Assembly: GCF_049306965.1 (NCBI RefSeq)
Contig: NC_133188.1
Span: 9,349,501 to 9,413,500, forward strand
Direction: 5' to 3'
Origin: Danio rerio
Taxonomy: Eukaryota; Chordata; Actinopteri; Cypriniformes; Danionidae
Length of the DNA stretch: 64,000 bases
The notes beneath the pieces are model-generated. The model was not told the DNA's origin. It searched no databases and was given only the letters and a program-made list of their open reading frames with translations. The stretch's first letter is position 1, and each line of letters begins with the position of its first letter. This document shows, piece after piece, positions 1-22,861 of the stretch. The translations under genes were made by a program, and so were the position numbers.

Positions 1-892
1 GCTTGCATGTGCGGTAGAAATGTGTGCCAGTGGAGGAGATGCTGTTGCAGGAGCTAGAGTGTTGCTGTGCATGGCACATGTTGCCAATTGTGCAACTTTG
101 TAGACCCACACGTGTTGCTTAGGCTGACTTTGCTAAAATATTTGTATAATATATGAAGAGTTTGGATGCAAAAACCTTTAAATGCCACCTGAAAATTTCT
201 TCTAAAATGTGCATTTTCCTTAGACTCCTGTGTCTTGATTTAGTAATTTCACTATAATGGCAATGCATAAGTTAATTTCAGCAATTTGAACATGAAATAA
301 CTGAATATAAACATAAGAGGCAGAGGAAAAAATACTCATTATAGAAGAAAATTCCAGAAGGCACTGGTTTTTGCATCTGAACTCTTCATATCTAATTATG
401 GCATAGCTTTCCACCCAATTAGGCTAATTAAGTAATGATTTAAAACACACACACATGGTTGTTTTTGTGAAAAGTGGGTACATTACATAAGTTTCCATCC
501 ATTTTATACTGTCCAAACCCTATTTTGTATTGCCCTCACCCCACCCTACCCCTAAACCCAACCATCACAGGAGACAGTGTGCAGCTTTACTCTCTGATTA
601 AACTCATTCTGTTGGATTTATAAGCATTATGAGAAATGAGGACGTCACCAATGTCCTCATATTTCACCTTTTTTTTAATACCTGTGTCATACCCATGTCA
701 TTATACAGATTTGTGTCCTGATATATCACAAAAACACGTACACACACACACACACACACACACACCAAGAACACAAAAATAGTGGCAGGAAATAACGGCC
801 TGACCAAGACCGCGAGTCATCTCGTGTCAAGTCTGAGATAACCAAGTCTTCACTGACCTGTATCCTGCTCTTTCATTGGCTGTTGGTCATTG
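1..892. other. Intergenic or haao intronic DNA, no gene seen
   Basis: AT-rich DNA with short CA runs near 447 and 742-764. Only short, non-coding-looking open frames are present. It may be intronic to haao, whose 5' exons must lie to the left, or intergenic; the window cannot decide. Confidence 0.5.
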
Positions 893-1323
893 CTAGGGCC
901 ATATGGAATCTGCAGACATTTTTTGCTATTTCTGCAGAGAATTTTGTTAAAAGTCTGCGGATTTATGTTGAATGATTTTAGGAGTATCATGACTAAAATC
1001 TTAATATATGAAATAAAAAGTAATACATTTTTAACTTGTATTTTTTTTTTGTATTTACTTGTATTGTTTACAATGCAAATACAATTAGATTCACTTATTT
1101 GGTAAATAAAGCAAGTCTCTTATATGATATATATACTAAAAGACAGAAAATATTACTTTACAAACTGTATTGTAAATAAATCATATAAATATTTTCATAT
1201 TTGTCAATAATATTACTGAAATTAATTAATCAACTGAATAAATATACACAAGAAAATAAACAGAATGAATGATGGGCTAAAAATCTGCAGAATTCTGCGT
1301 GCGCAGATTCCGTGTGTGCCTAG
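893..1323. mobile_element. MITE, CTAGG...GGAATCTGC terminal inverted repeats (family C)
   Basis: The left end reads ctagggccatatggaatctg and the right end is its imperfect inverted repeat, finishing cgtgtgtgcctag. The interior is AT-rich and has no transposase. A second copy with the same ends lies at about 44362-44668, which confirms a dispersed non-autonomous DNA transposon family. Confidence 0.75.
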
Positions 1324-1532
1324 TCAATGCTGATATGTACTTGCCAGATATTTCACAGGCTACAACGACACGTCAGTCAGTTCTCTGATCCTTTTTTGAT
1401 AACTTACACTGTGTGATTGTCGTTTGCTTATTGCTTGCATAAACGAGCACAGATTTAATCTTGATTTTGAGCTTTTGTCTGCAATTTCACATATGACATG
1501 TTTTATGTATGCCCTTTCAGCAGCAATCCACC

Positions 1533-2470
1533 GAGGCCCCGTTTACACTAATACATTTTCATTTTAAAACAGCATTTTAGAATGAAATCGATCCACACTG
1601 AAGTTTCACCTATCGTTTCTGAACAGCTCTCCGTTCACACCTACACCGCTAAAATCGCACATCACATGACCACACGCAAACTCTGGCATGCGCTGCAGCG
1701 TTTGCGCACGTCTAAGCCCCAGGCTGTAAACCGGTGTTTCTGGTGATTTGTACTACCTTGTCAGATTGTCCTACCTCCCATTTAAAAAGTAGGTAGCACA
1801 TTTTGATGACGCAATATGCTACCCATCAGATTTTGCCACCAGTGTATATTTATATGTGGAGTAGAGTGATATGAAGCCCTAAATCCGGATTTATATATCA
1901 CCCTAACCTACCTAATCTCTAACCTCAACATCAGAACCATTCAAATACAGTGTTGGTAGCATAATCTGATGGAGAGGATAAAATGTCAGGATACCGGTGC
2001 TTTGGTCTACTGGATCTACTGGTCATTTAAATATGTAGCTACACGATGCCTCAACACTTTTGGTGTTTGTGAAGTTGCAAATATCAAATGAAAATAGCAA
2101 GTTCCTTATATCATGTTTTCATTTTATTGTTAAGAAAGTGAAACAACGTAGCCAGGGTGATGTGAATGATGCTATAAAGTTCTGTTCCCTTTGAAGATTT
2201 ACCCGACCTGTCCTTGAGAGGTCCTATAGCAAGCTTGCAAAGTCTGAACTTATGGAAAGGGTGCATGACTGAACTTTGTCATTGAGGAAAAAGCCCAGAT
2301 CAGCAGCCCCACCTCCGTTTTCAGATGGCTCCTTTTCTCTTATCCACACTGACATGGAGCAGCAGTGTTTTAAAACCAAAACGGCCGCTTCAGCGTTTCC
2401 AAAACACTTTGTTTTCATGGCTCGAAAACTCCAGGGTAGTGTGGACGGAAGGCGTAACCGTAGCAAAACT
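1533..2470. mobile_element. Non-autonomous hAT-like element, GGCCCCGTTTACAC end
   Basis: The left end has the ggccccgtttacactaatac type typical of abundant fish hAT-like MITEs. The right end carries the partly complementary phrase ggtagtgtggacggaaggcg, with matching inner inverted segments (attttaaaacagcattttag against tgttttaaaacc). About 1731-2000 looks like an internal insertion, because accggtg recurs at both its ends. No transposase frame is present. Confidence 0.6.
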
Positions 2471-3440
2471 TAGCCCACATTACCACACCGACAAAGACCT
2501 ATCCACGAACACGCACATTCACTACTTATATTGGTGCACAGATGGTGTAATAATATAAGCAGTACTATATGTAATAGATATTTAAACATTTAATGTATGT
2601 GACTGGAACAAAAACAACCCATTTATAACTAATTTACAGGTAAAATACAGTCTATACACCCTAAATTCCACATTATCTGCTAATAATGACATTCAGGGTG
2701 TTTAATGCTAAGCTTACAACTGTTAAACACAGTGTAGGTTACTGTCAAGAAGTAGTGTGAAGGGCGTGAAAATTACTTAGTATATTTTAGTATAATGACT
2801 TAGAAGTATATTTTCTGTTTTCTTCTTACCTCCTCTATCGCGCTACTGTCCTCCGATGCATCAGCCCAATTTAAATCTTTCGAGAATAATTTAGGTAATT
2901 TTATGCCTTTGTCAGCATCTGATTTGGAGTCCTTTACTGCTTTCTCAGAGCTTTTCGGCACCACCTTTCCCCTTTTTACGGTCCATCTCTGAAAATTAGC
3001 ACTTACTGTTGGTTTGACATTCTTGCCAGATTTTGATTACGTCAGCGTAACCTCTGATTGTGTCGGATTGGGTCGCCCCATCTTAAAACCAGCCGGCCTT
3101 CGCGGTTTGGGCCAAATGCTTAACATTTATTATTATTAATGTTATTATTATTACTATCATCATCATCATCTTCATCATCATATTCACATCTTGTAAGAGA
3201 TAAAATCTGCCGTCATGTAAAAACAATACATAAAAAATAAATAAATAAAATTAAAAAAACTGACTGGCCCACATTTAAAAAATGGTCCGGCTCTTCTGGC
3301 ATTTGCCAGAATTGTCAGATGGCCAATCCGCCCCTGATTCTAAAACTAAAGCATGTTTAAAACTAAAGCATCTAACTTGTAAACACACTCTCTCATTCAC
3401 GCACACTACTGCCAATTGTAATTTATCCAATTCACCTACA
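2471..3440. other. Non-coding stretch, nothing recognised
   Basis: AT-rich sequence with a short interrupted trinucleotide run (attatt/atcatc, about 3126-3180). No exon, RNA gene or element with clear ends was seen. Confidence 0.5.
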
Positions 3441-3635
3441 GCAGGGGTGTCAAACTCAATTCCTGGAGGGCCGAAGCCCTGCACAGTTTAGTTCCAACCC
3501 TGCTCCAACATACCTTCCTTAAGGTTTCAAACAAGCCTGAAGGACTCAATTAGTTTGATCAGGTGTGTTTAATTAGGGTTTGAACTAAACTGTGCAGACC
3601 TGCGGCCCTTTTGGAACTGAGTTTGACACCTGTGA
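3441..3635. mobile_element. Palindromic MITE
   Basis: The left arm gcaggggtgtcaaactcaat and the right arm gagtttgacacctgt are inverted repeats. Inner arms (tgcacagtttagttc against gaactaaactgtgcag) continue the fold-back. It is a short element of about 195 bp without coding sequence. Confidence 0.75.
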
Positions 3636-3654
3636 CCTACAGTATACTGCATGT

Positions 3655-3830
3655 CTTTGTACCCGCGAAAAAAAATAACTGCAGTAAACTTAAGTAAAAC
3701 TTCAGTACAACTGCAATACAATAGCAGTATATAGAAGTATAAATGCAGTAGAATTAGGTACAACTGCAAAATTGCAATACAGTATATAAACAGTTCAAAT
3801 ACAGTACAATATAGTTCAACAGCAATCTAT
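3655..3830. repeat. Short dispersed repeat rich in actgcaatac
   Basis: A run of diverged actgcagta/actgcaatac units. A shorter stretch of the same kind in the opposite orientation lies at about 30325-30420, so it is a dispersed repeat rather than unique sequence. Confidence 0.45.
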
Positions 3831-3954
3831 GTTGCAGAGAACTCGAGTAAAAACAAGTAAACCGTAAAAAACTTAAAAACAATCACAGCTGACTATCACT
3901 AGAAAAATCATCACAGATTAGCTTCACTCCTCCACATCTCGGGGTTTTGTTCAC

Positions 3955-4290
3955 GAGTGAGGGAAGGATGGAATGTTAGATTGACAGGCGGATTGGTGTT
4001 GCGGCAGGAGCTGTGGGTCATGGAAATTTTACCCGGGAGGAGCTCGGAGTAGAGCTGTTGCTCCTCACATCGAGAGAAGTCAGCTGAGGTGGCTCGGGCA
4101 TCGGTTTCAGATGCCTCCTGGATGCCTAGGTACTGGAGGGACTATGTCTCTCGGCTGGCCAGGGAACGCCTCGGGATCCCCCGTTGGAGCTGGAGGAAGT
4201 GTCCGGGGAGAGGGAAGTCTGGGGTTCTCTCCTAAGACTGCTGCCCCCGTGACCTGGCCCTGGAAAAGCAGTTGAAAATGAATGAATGAA
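3955..4290 (+). mobile_element. 3' end of a RTE/Rex-type LINE (truncated)
   Basis: Reading + strand, the phrases around 4075-4260 (gaggtggctcgggcat, gactatgtctctcggctggc, aacgcctcgggatccccc, ctgctgcccccgtgacc) are the usual C-terminal tail of teleost RTE-like LINE reverse transcriptases. It ends in a short gaatgaatgaa tail, as these LINEs do. The reading frame is broken and only the extreme 3' end remains, which is common for 5'-truncated LINE copies. Confidence 0.7.
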
Positions 4291-4319
4291 CGAGGATTAG
4301 CTTCACATAAAGATAAACA

Positions 4320-4490
4320 AATATTCGCTGAACAAATCATATAGCGGTCTTTGGGATAATTGTGCAAAATTAAATACATATTATAAGGCAATGAAAGTGT
4401 TTTTTGACCTTGCATGCATATCAGCCTGTTGTTGGAGACCCCAAAACCAGAATGTAGTATTTTATAATGCATTCTAAAGGCTCTTTAATA
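4320..4490 (+). mobile_element. Fragment of DNA-transposon family A (one end)
   Basis: It matches the right end of the large element at 43934-46936: a shared gcaatgaaagtgtttt-like stretch, the phrase atcagcctgttgttggaga, and a terminal ggctctttaa. It lies directly after the LINE fragment. Confidence 0.6.
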
Positions 4491-4681
4491 TATGAATCAT
4501 GTGGAATATTCACTTCTTGTTAATGCAGTATTGATTAATAAATTGTTAAGCTCATCATCAGTTATACATTAACTCATAATTATCTGTGCAGTGTTTGAGC
4601 CTTATGTATTCCATATTTCTGCACCCATATTGTAAAGTGTTACAGAGTTGTCTTTACTCTGATTACTTTTCTTTACTCTAG

Positions 4682-15403
<10,722 letters not shown>

Positions 15404-15644
15404 GACACCTAAATGGATAAGGATATTTGTTTAGGACCCACAATAATCATCATATTCACACATTGTTAGACAAATTAACATGCTGAGTGACAATTCTTGG
15501 GTGAAATATAACAGGGGTAATTGGAGTCAGATTTAACATTATGAATTAAGGAGGATGACCAGTGACAAAATGGATTTTAAATATTTACACCACTGATTTT
15601 TACATTTAATCTTGTGTAATATAATATAATCGTTTTGAATAATA
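15404..15644. other. haao 3' flank / 3' UTR region
   Basis: Directly follows the haao stop. No canonical AATAAA was seen in the first 200 bp, so the poly(A) site is not placed. Confidence 0.4.
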
Positions 15645-15970
15645 TAATTCAATATAGGCACAGTGGGTAGCACGATTGCCTCACAGCAAGAAGATCGCTG
15701 GTTCGAGCCTCAACTGAATGAGTTGGCGTTTCTTTGTGGAGTTTGCACGTTCTCCCCGTGTTCGCGTGGGTTTAGTCCGTGCACTCCGGTTTCCCCCACA
15801 AGTCCAAACACATGCGCTTTAGGTGAATTTGGATAAGCTAAATTGTTTGTAGTGTATGTGTGTGTGAATGAGTGTGTATGGATGTTTCCCAGTGATGGGT
15901 TGCAGCTGGAAGGGTATCTGGTGCATAAAACATATGCTGGATAAGTTGGCTGTTCGTTCGACTGTGGCGT
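15645..15970 (+). mobile_element. DANA-type SINE, worn
   Basis: Head (gcacagtgggtagcacg), body (ggagtttgcacgttctcccc, gggttgcagctggaagggta) and the usual gttggctgttcgtt segment are present. The normal tail is lost after gactgtggcg. More diverged than the other full copies here. Confidence 0.85.
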
Positions 15971-16432
15971 TTTTATAAACAAAAACGAATAGGCCTATTA
16001 AATACAAAGCAATTAGCACAAATGTTAGGAGTTTAAACATCACTCTTTAGGCTAATACTTATTGTTTGAATATGCTAAAAGGGGCTTTACATTTATTTAC
16101 CCTTATAGATATAAAACTAATCAATACATGTTAGTGTAAAACCCAAAACAAGGTGTTTTGATTAAGTCTTAATAATTACGATTATTTTGGAAAATGAAAG
16201 CATTTAAAAAAATTAATTTAAACCAAAAACATTGAACAAAAGGAGCAAAATAAATGAGCTACACTTAGTAGAAATATCCTAGAAAGAGCACATCAATGTC
16301 ACTTTTAACATTACTGCATAAACGGCTTGACAGGAAATTTTTTATACATCAAAAATATTTTATAATCATATATTTTTATAGTTCATACAATATACATTTT
16401 TAAACTTAATCTGTTAAGAAATCTTTATAGGG
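15971..16432. other. Intergenic, nothing recognised
   Basis: AT-rich DNA without exon-like blocks. Confidence 0.4.
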
Positions 16433-17150
16433 ATGTCAGGATCAATAATGACAATTATTTTATTACAAGTCTGTATGTCAGATCCCCGGCTCGTTCCTGC
16501 TCACCCAATCGTTCGCCTTCACAAACCACCTCTATCCAATCTCGTGAACTGTCACCAGCTTTCTAATGACTTGCACCTGTTCCCCATCACCAAAGGACAC
16601 TATAAATGCCCAGCTTCTCCTCTCAGTCATCGGCCGGTAGTCGGATGGCTGTCCTAATCTACACTCCTTCGTTTTCTCCACAACTTCCATTAATGTTCCT
16701 CATGAGTCTTCGAGTCCTTCATACTGATCAAGGGAAGTGATTATTCTTATCTGATGTTTACTAGAAGATCTGCTATCATTCTGATGAACTGTGTGCTTGT
16801 ATACTCATCGACGGATGGTAATTGCATGCTTTCTGATCCTCCCCGATCAAGAGGAATGCTTACACTTACTGTATGTAGCGTTTACCAGAAGATCAGCTAT
16901 TTACTAGATAAACTGTGTCTGTTTGATCACCGGCTGATGTTCTTGTGAGCAAACTGCATGTGAGACTGATAACATCTGTTATTGACACTTACTGTGCCGT
17001 TAAAGAAGATCGCTACAGCCTTAATACCATCCCTTTGATTCCACACTTTGATTAGAAGCTTTTTGAGTAAAACCGTGAAAAGAAAACCTTCCTTGTCTAC
17101 CAGTGTGACGCTGTAAGACTTATTTGAGGTAATATTTAGGCTATTCACTA
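16433..17150 (+). mobile_element. Possible LTR fossil (gypsy-like), doubtful
   Basis: It begins tgtcag near 16468 and runs through a GC-richer block with caatctcgtgaac, cacctgttccccatcac and a promoter-like ctataaatgcccagc. This is the layout of LTRs of teleost Ty3/gypsy-like elements. No internal coding region or second LTR is seen, so at most it is a solo, decayed LTR. Confidence 0.3.
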
Positions 17151-17984
17151 AAATATATTATTCAAACCATTCATGGAGCTGAATGCAGTAAATAGTCTGT
17201 ATAAAAAAGGCCAAATAAACCTATGCAAACAATCTAGCCTTTATAAACAAATTATTTAACAAAAGATGATTACTGCAGTAAAATAGTTGAGCCTTTTAAT
17301 AAGCATGATGTATACAAGATAGAGAGGATATGAATAGTAAAATGTTTGTTTTGAAATTTGATGGAAATTGTCTAATAATAAACCCGAAACACACGTGGTT
17401 GTTGTCATGCGGTGAATCCAGCCAATCGTCTAATGTCGGTGTCGTCATCGTAGGTCCTGCAGTCGCTTCTCAGATGCTGCACCGGCTGAATCAGTCGTCT
17501 GATCTCAGAGCACTATTGCAGTACATGTGGCATCTGCGCAGCATCAATCCGGACAAAATTTCGAACCGGCATGCACTGCTTTAAGACCTATTTATACAGT
17601 GGGACTAGTCCACATTTAACACCAGAGGGAAACAGAAAATACAATTTATAAACACCAATAAACTTTTTAAAAAAAAACTCAAGTCTTCACTAATAATCAA
17701 ATAAATTTTAGATCAAGCTAAACTAAATACAAATCAAAGAAATTAACAATGTCTGAAATGAACAGGATTAAATTAAACAATATCCTTCCCTCCAAACCAT
17801 CTGTTAGATGGTACCAGCAGGTGAAACAATAGAGTGCTCTTTGTGGCAAGTCTGTCCTTTAGAAAGTCACCATTCCCCACAGGTGCTGCAGCATGGTAAC
17901 TTAAAACAAAGAAAAAATTAACAAATTAACAAAACATACATTACCATGAACTAAATTGTGCATCCAAATAGCTATAAATGTACA
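17151..17984. other. Intergenic, nothing recognised
   Basis: A GC-richer patch at 17395-17580 has an 84-codon open frame, but it shows no recognisable domain and no splice context. The rest is AT-rich. Confidence 0.4.
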
Positions 17985-18177
17985 CCAGGGGTGGCCAACC
18001 CTGTTCCTGGAGAGCGACCTTCATGCAGATTTTAGTTGCAACCCATATCAAACAGACCTGCCTGTAATTATCACGTGGTGTTCAGGTCCTAATTAATTGG
18101 TTCAGGTGTGTTTGATATGGGTTGCAACTGAAATCTGCAGGAAGGTGGCTCTATAGGAACAGGGTTGGCCACCCCTG
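17985..18177. mobile_element. Palindromic MITE with short target duplication
   Basis: The arms accaggggtggccaaccctg and cagggttggccacccctg are near-perfect inverted repeats, and inner arms (gttgcaacccatatcaaac against gtttgatatgggttgcaac) continue the hairpin. Flanks read atgtac on both sides. Confidence 0.88.
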
Positions 18178-18181
18178 ATGT

Positions 18182-18438
18182 ACACTGTAAAACCCAACAG
18201 TCAACTTTATCAAATGAAATGAGTGTGGTTAACTCAATTTACTGAAAGTTAATTCTACTCATTTGAAAAGTTTTGAACTCAGTGTTGAAGGTAGTAAGTT
18301 AATTGAATACCTCATAACTTCAGCTTAAATGGAATAAGTTAACAGTACTCATGTAGATTAGTTTTTAACTCAAATGGTTTGTTGTAATCAGTTTCCTCAC
18401 GGTTTGAAGTACCTTAACTTATTGGGCTTTACAGTGTA
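18182..18438. mobile_element. MITE, acactgtaaaaccc inverted ends
   Basis: The left end acactgtaaaacccaac and the right end ttgggctttacagtgt are inverted repeats. It abuts the previous MITE. Same end type as the element at 6154. Confidence 0.8.
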
Positions 18439-18764
18439 CTGGGTATATGAATAATCTAAGGAAACAGAAACCATATGTGTATTGGTCTTTTAACCAAATA
18501 TGAAATGAATAAATGCAAATCAATAAATCAACTGAACTGAGTTGAACTTTATTTTTTAATGGCGGACAGAAAATCTGCAAAATTAGAAAAATACTCATCA
18601 ATTATGCCACAAAATTAAGTTTTTAAAGAGTTTTTAAGCGAGAATATAGTTATTTTAAAGTCAAATTGGCAGTTTATGTATAAGGATTGCTCATAAAAAT
18701 TTAGACTCTGAGCTCCAGGTGGTCAGAGGCAGCTCCACCAACAGCCCGTTCGTATATAAATATA
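18439..18764. other. Intergenic, nothing recognised
   Basis: AT-rich sequence between two mobile elements. Confidence 0.4.
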
Positions 18765-20173
18765 CAGTTGAAACCAGAAGTTTTCATACACTGTATAAAA
18801 AGGCACATAAGCATTTAAAAAAGTCAGAAGTTAACGTGACTAAACTTTTTTTTTTTTTTCTCTTTTAGGTAAGTTAGGATTATCACATTTGTTTGTGTTA
18901 TGCTTAACAGCGGAATACTAAGAGATTTTTTTGAGAAATTGTTTGAACTTTTCTTTAAAAGTCAAGTTTGCATACAGTAAGATTATTATGCCTCTGAAAA
19001 CACTCAGATGATGATGTCAAGGTTTTGGAAGTTTCTGATTGGCTAATTGACAACATTTGAGTTAATTGGTGGCAAAACTGTTGAATAGTATTTAAGGAAA
19101 ACCTCAAACACACTGCTTCCTTGTGTGGCAACATGGGAAAATCAACAAGCCAGAATCAACAAAAAAAGCCAGATTACAATTTGCTCAATTACACTGGGAA
19201 AAAGACAAATTTTGGTCCCACTTTATATTAAGTTTCTTTAACTACTATGTACTTGCATCAAAAATATAAATACAATGTACTTACTGTGTTTATAATTTAT
19301 TTGAGAACACTTGTGGTGCTCTTGAGTTAGGATAGGGGTTGGGTTAGGGACAGGTTTGGTGGTATGGGTGGGTTAAGGTGTAAGGGATGGTTAACAGTGT
19401 ATTTACAAATGTAATTACAGAAGTTAATTACAGATATAATTAAATGCAGGTGTTTATTCAAGCATAAGTACATAGTAAATAGATGCATTTACACAATAAT
19501 AACATTGTAAAAAACTATTAATTCCTGTGCAAGTACATATTAGTTAAGGCCACTTATAACGTGGGACCCAAATATTTGACGTCCTCTGGTCTGATAGAAC
19601 TAAGATTCTGAAGCAACATCAAGACATCAGCCGAGAAATTAAAACTTGACCACAAATGGGTCTTCCAAACAGACCATGACCCTATTCATACTGCCAGATT
19701 ACTTCAAATGTGCTTTAAGGACAACAGAGTGAATGTTTTGGAGCGGCCATCACAAAACCCTGATCTCAATCCTATAGAAAATTTGTGAGCAGAGTTGAAA
19801 AAGCTTCTGACTCAGTCATACCAATTCTGTCAGGAGTAATGGGCCAAAATTCCTTCAAACTAGTATGAGAAGCTTGAGGTAAGATACCCAAAACATTTGA
19901 CCATAGTTATACAGTTTAAAAGCTAGACAAAAACATACCAAGGAAATATGTGTAAACTTTTCATTGTCTAAAAATTAATTTAAAAAAATTCTGGAAAAAA
20001 AAAAAAAAAAAAAAATTCTCATTTTTCTGGCATTTAGCAAATATAAATAATTTAGGTAATCCTAACGGACCTGAAATAGTAAACGTTTAGCATGATTTAC
20101 CATCAGACATTTTTTTTTAAATGGTTGTTCATTTTTTAGAGTATACCTGTATGTAAACTTCTGCTTTCAACTG
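18765..20173 (+). mobile_element. Tc1/mariner-like transposon, dead, with TA target duplication
   Basis: The ends cagttgaaaccagaagtttt and gcttctgctttcaactg-type inverted repeats are flanked by TA on both sides. Remnants of the transposase are readable (ttgacgtcctctggtctgat, tcaatcctatagaaaat for the NPIEN-like motif), but no long frame survives. It is interrupted by a smaller element at 19213-19570, and a poly-A run lies at 19997-20014. Confidence 0.88.
19213..19570. mobile_element. MITE (ggtcccactttatattaagt type) inside the Tc1-like element
   Basis: The left end ggtcccactttatattaagt and the right end cttataacgtgggaccc are inverted repeats of a very common fish MITE. It splits the Tc1-like transposase remnant and so is younger. 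Confidence 0.85.
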
Positions 20174-20514
20174 TATATATAAAGGATTTTAATGCACTTC
20201 GCAACTGCACACTGCTTAGTGTCGTTGGGGTCCTTCGCCTCCACATTGTGCATTAATATCCTTTACGCTTGGCAATAATCCCTTCACATAATATATCTTA
20301 TATAATGCTGTAGAATGTTTTTAAGTTGCAGTCTGAATCTACATTATAAAACCTGTAATAATATAATACTAATAATAATAATAATAATAATAATATTTTC
20401 TTTTAGTTAGTTTTCTTCAGTTTCTTTAGATAGTTTCTACTCAAACTATCGCTATATTGAGTGCTTATTTCAGTTAATTTCAACAGTTCTATTGCAAGAA
20501 CTAAATCAAACTGA
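20174..20514. other. Intergenic with (TAA)n run
   Basis: A taa repeat at about 20364-20394. No coding sign. Confidence 0.5.
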
Positions 20515-20770
20515 CTTTCTCTCATGTCTCGTGAGATTGGCTGTTTACTGCACGTGTCACACTTTTCATGTTAATCACTAACCCCTAGTTAGTTTTAAAT
20601 GTTGCTTAAGCACCAAATAATAAGAATATGTTTAATACTTTGTATACAATATTGCAGATTGCTGAACCAATTCTAAAAAAGAATGAACAAAAAGAAAGAA
20701 AGCTTTTGTATTGGTGAAGACTTCCTTTTTCAATCTTGATTTTACTTTGACACACGAAGAGGAAGTTTGC
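20515..20770 (+). promoter_or_regulatory. Upstream copy of a duplicated ~250 bp segment with PU.1-like motif
   Basis: From ctctcatgtctcgtgagattggct to cgaagaggaagttt it matches 25312-25530 in the same orientation. Shared blocks include cttaagcaccaaataat, tatacaatattgcagattg and cttcctttttcaatcttgat. The shared end carries agaggaagt, the core of a PU.1/ETS site. It could be regulatory DNA of oxer1 or merely a dispersed repeat. Confidence 0.4.
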
Positions 20771-20880
20771 TTTGATATACATTTTGTCAGTCTTTCCCTT
20801 ATATGAGAACATTAAACTTGTGCCAAGACACAAGTTTTCTTACATACTCTATACAATAATAAATGTATAAATATACAGGA

Positions 20881-21098
20881 TATAAATAGGTTGGCTAGCA
20901 TATTTGCATATCTGCATATTGCATTATTTAAGGAAATAAAGTGATTGAGAAAGACTTTAAGATGTTGCCTTCCTGGTGTTGTTATGATTCAGACAGAGGA
21001 AGCTGAGACAACTTCTGAACTGTTGTTTCCCCCAAACTCTATCTTGTTTCACACTTTAAGTGAGATAGAATCAGCATACTAGCAGTTTTTCTAGTCTG
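20881..21098 (+). promoter_or_regulatory. Candidate TATA box and non-coding first exon of oxer1
   Basis: tataaatagg at 20881 is a good TATA box. About 190 bp further on, ctagtctg|gtaagt at 21098/21099 is a strong splice donor, and an acceptor (aatgtattttcag) ends at 26183, 25 bp before the oxer1 ATG. A leader exon of roughly 20911-21098 spliced to 26184 would fit, as 5' UTR introns are frequent in single-coding-exon GPCR genes. Inference only. Confidence 0.3.
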
Positions 21099-21975
21099 GT
21101 AAGTGATGACAAACTTTTCTCATGCTATAAAAGATTTGTAGTATTCAAAACATTTGTAGAGTTACTCTTCAATTTAGGCAATTAAAACTGTTGCTCAAGA
21201 CCAAATAAATTATATAGAAAAATATATAAAAAGGTGAAACTAGAATACCAAAAGCAATATACAAATTGTGATATGAGAAAGCTCCTTTTTCCTTATATAC
21301 TGACAAAGCACATACTTGCCGAGTAAAAAAGGTGTGTATGTTTATGTTACAAGCTTGTTTAATATTATGTCATAAAATTAAGCTTTGGTGTATAATATTG
21401 TCTAAGATCACCCCGAGGAAAGCCTGTAAAAATGTATTATGTTATCCATTTACTGTGTTAATATGAAGTATTTTTCTGGATTAAAAGTCTGACAAGTTTG
21501 AATAACCATGTTGTTTTCTGGAGTTCAAGGAATTTCCATCTGCTTAGTATGTAATAACTTGTCATAAAAATACCTTTTCAGTTATTGGAATGATTTGTGA
21601 ACCCTGACCTTGTTTGATTGCAAAATACTACTACCACCACTACTACTGCTAGTACTACTACTACTATTAATAATAATAATAATAGCAATTTAATTTAACC
21701 AGTGACAACAAGATATTAAATATTTAAAACTTCAACTTTTATGTATTCATGCAATATACTGCACTGGGGTTAAATCTTATCATTTTAGTGTGGTGGATAG
21801 TCATGCAACAATGTTTCACTTTTTCTGCTATTGCAGCTCTTTTATTGTGCAGGAAAACACTTCCCTAAAAATTGCAAGCATCATCTTTTTTTGCAACAAC
21901 CTTTTCTTCCTGTTTAAAAAGGATAGTGACTTACCCCTACAAAAAAATGTTAATTCACTACTATGTACTTATTTT
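21099..21975. other. Upstream of oxer1, nothing recognised
   Basis: AT-rich DNA with a short cta/taa trinucleotide tract at 21626-21690. Possibly intronic if the leader exon is real. Confidence 0.4.
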
Positions 21976-22835
21976 CAGTGTTGGGGGTAATGCATTACAA
22001 GTAACATGAGTTGCGTAATAATATTAATTTCTAAGTAACGAGTAAAGTAATGCATTACTTAAAAAAAGTAAATTACTTATTTGAAAGTGCATGTTGACTT
22101 TTAAAAAGTAAATTGCTGAATTAAAATTTTAGTCACAATGAATCAAGCGGTCAAGGAGAGAATATGTTCCTTATTTTGAACGCATCGAAGAAAAGGAAAT
22201 AGGGATTGTCTATATGGACAGTGATTTTACTTAAGACAAATAGTACAAAAGTAGCAAACATGTTGCTTTAAACTTTCAATAATCAGTATATGGCATGTAG
22301 AGCTCCAGCCTGATCTCACGAGAAAACGTAAGTATTTTACGTTTCGCCAGTTTGGTGGCTAATTCGTATAAATTTGTACGAGTTAAGTTGTACGAAATTG
22401 TACGATTTTAAAAAGGAGGCGTGGCACCTAACCCCTCCTAAACCCATAATTGGGGGATGAGCAAATCGTACTAAATTGTACAAATTAGATTGTACGAAAT
22501 CATACGAATTAGCCACTAAATCAAAAAGTTACGAATTGCCGTGAGATTGTGTTGAAAGCTCTTGGGTCAGGAAGTTCTCAAATAACATTATCCTGAAATA
22601 GCTTTTTGATGTGTTTTTTTTTTTCAAGCTAAATGAATGTGTTGTACAGTGCGTTGTTAATTGCAGAGCTCCTCTTAAAAAAAAAAAAAAAAAAAAAAGA
22701 AAGAAAGAAAAAGAAAAATAAGTTGTGAAAGAGATCAAACCAAAAAGTAACTCAAAAGTAACGTATGGCAATTACTTTCTTTTTGGGGGAGTAACTCAAT
22801 ATTGTAATGCATTACAATTACAAAGTAATTAATTT
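21976..22835. mobile_element. hAT-like element (gtaatgcattacaagtaac end), split
   Basis: The left end cagtgttgggggtaatgcat is followed by the gtaacgagtaaagtaatgca phrase. The right part reads gtaactcaatattgtaatgc. These are the two ends of a very common teleost element. It contains the MITE at 22308-22550 and a poly-A/gaaa tract at 22677-22720. Confidence 0.7.
22308..22550. mobile_element. Palindromic MITE (cctgatctcacgagaaa type)
   Basis: The arms cctgatctcacgagaaaacg and cgaattgccgtgagattg, and inner ttggtggctaattcgta against tacgaattagccactaa, form a long fold-back. A common fish MITE, here inserted in the hAT-like element. Confidence 0.85.
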
Positions 22836-22861
22836 GTTCCCAAACCCCTCAATAGTGCAAA

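Noticed and set aside
17330-17584. 84-codon frame in a GC-richer patch
   Set aside because: No recognisable domain, no acceptor or donor in a sensible place, and no second copy in the window to support it; left as unexplained DNA.
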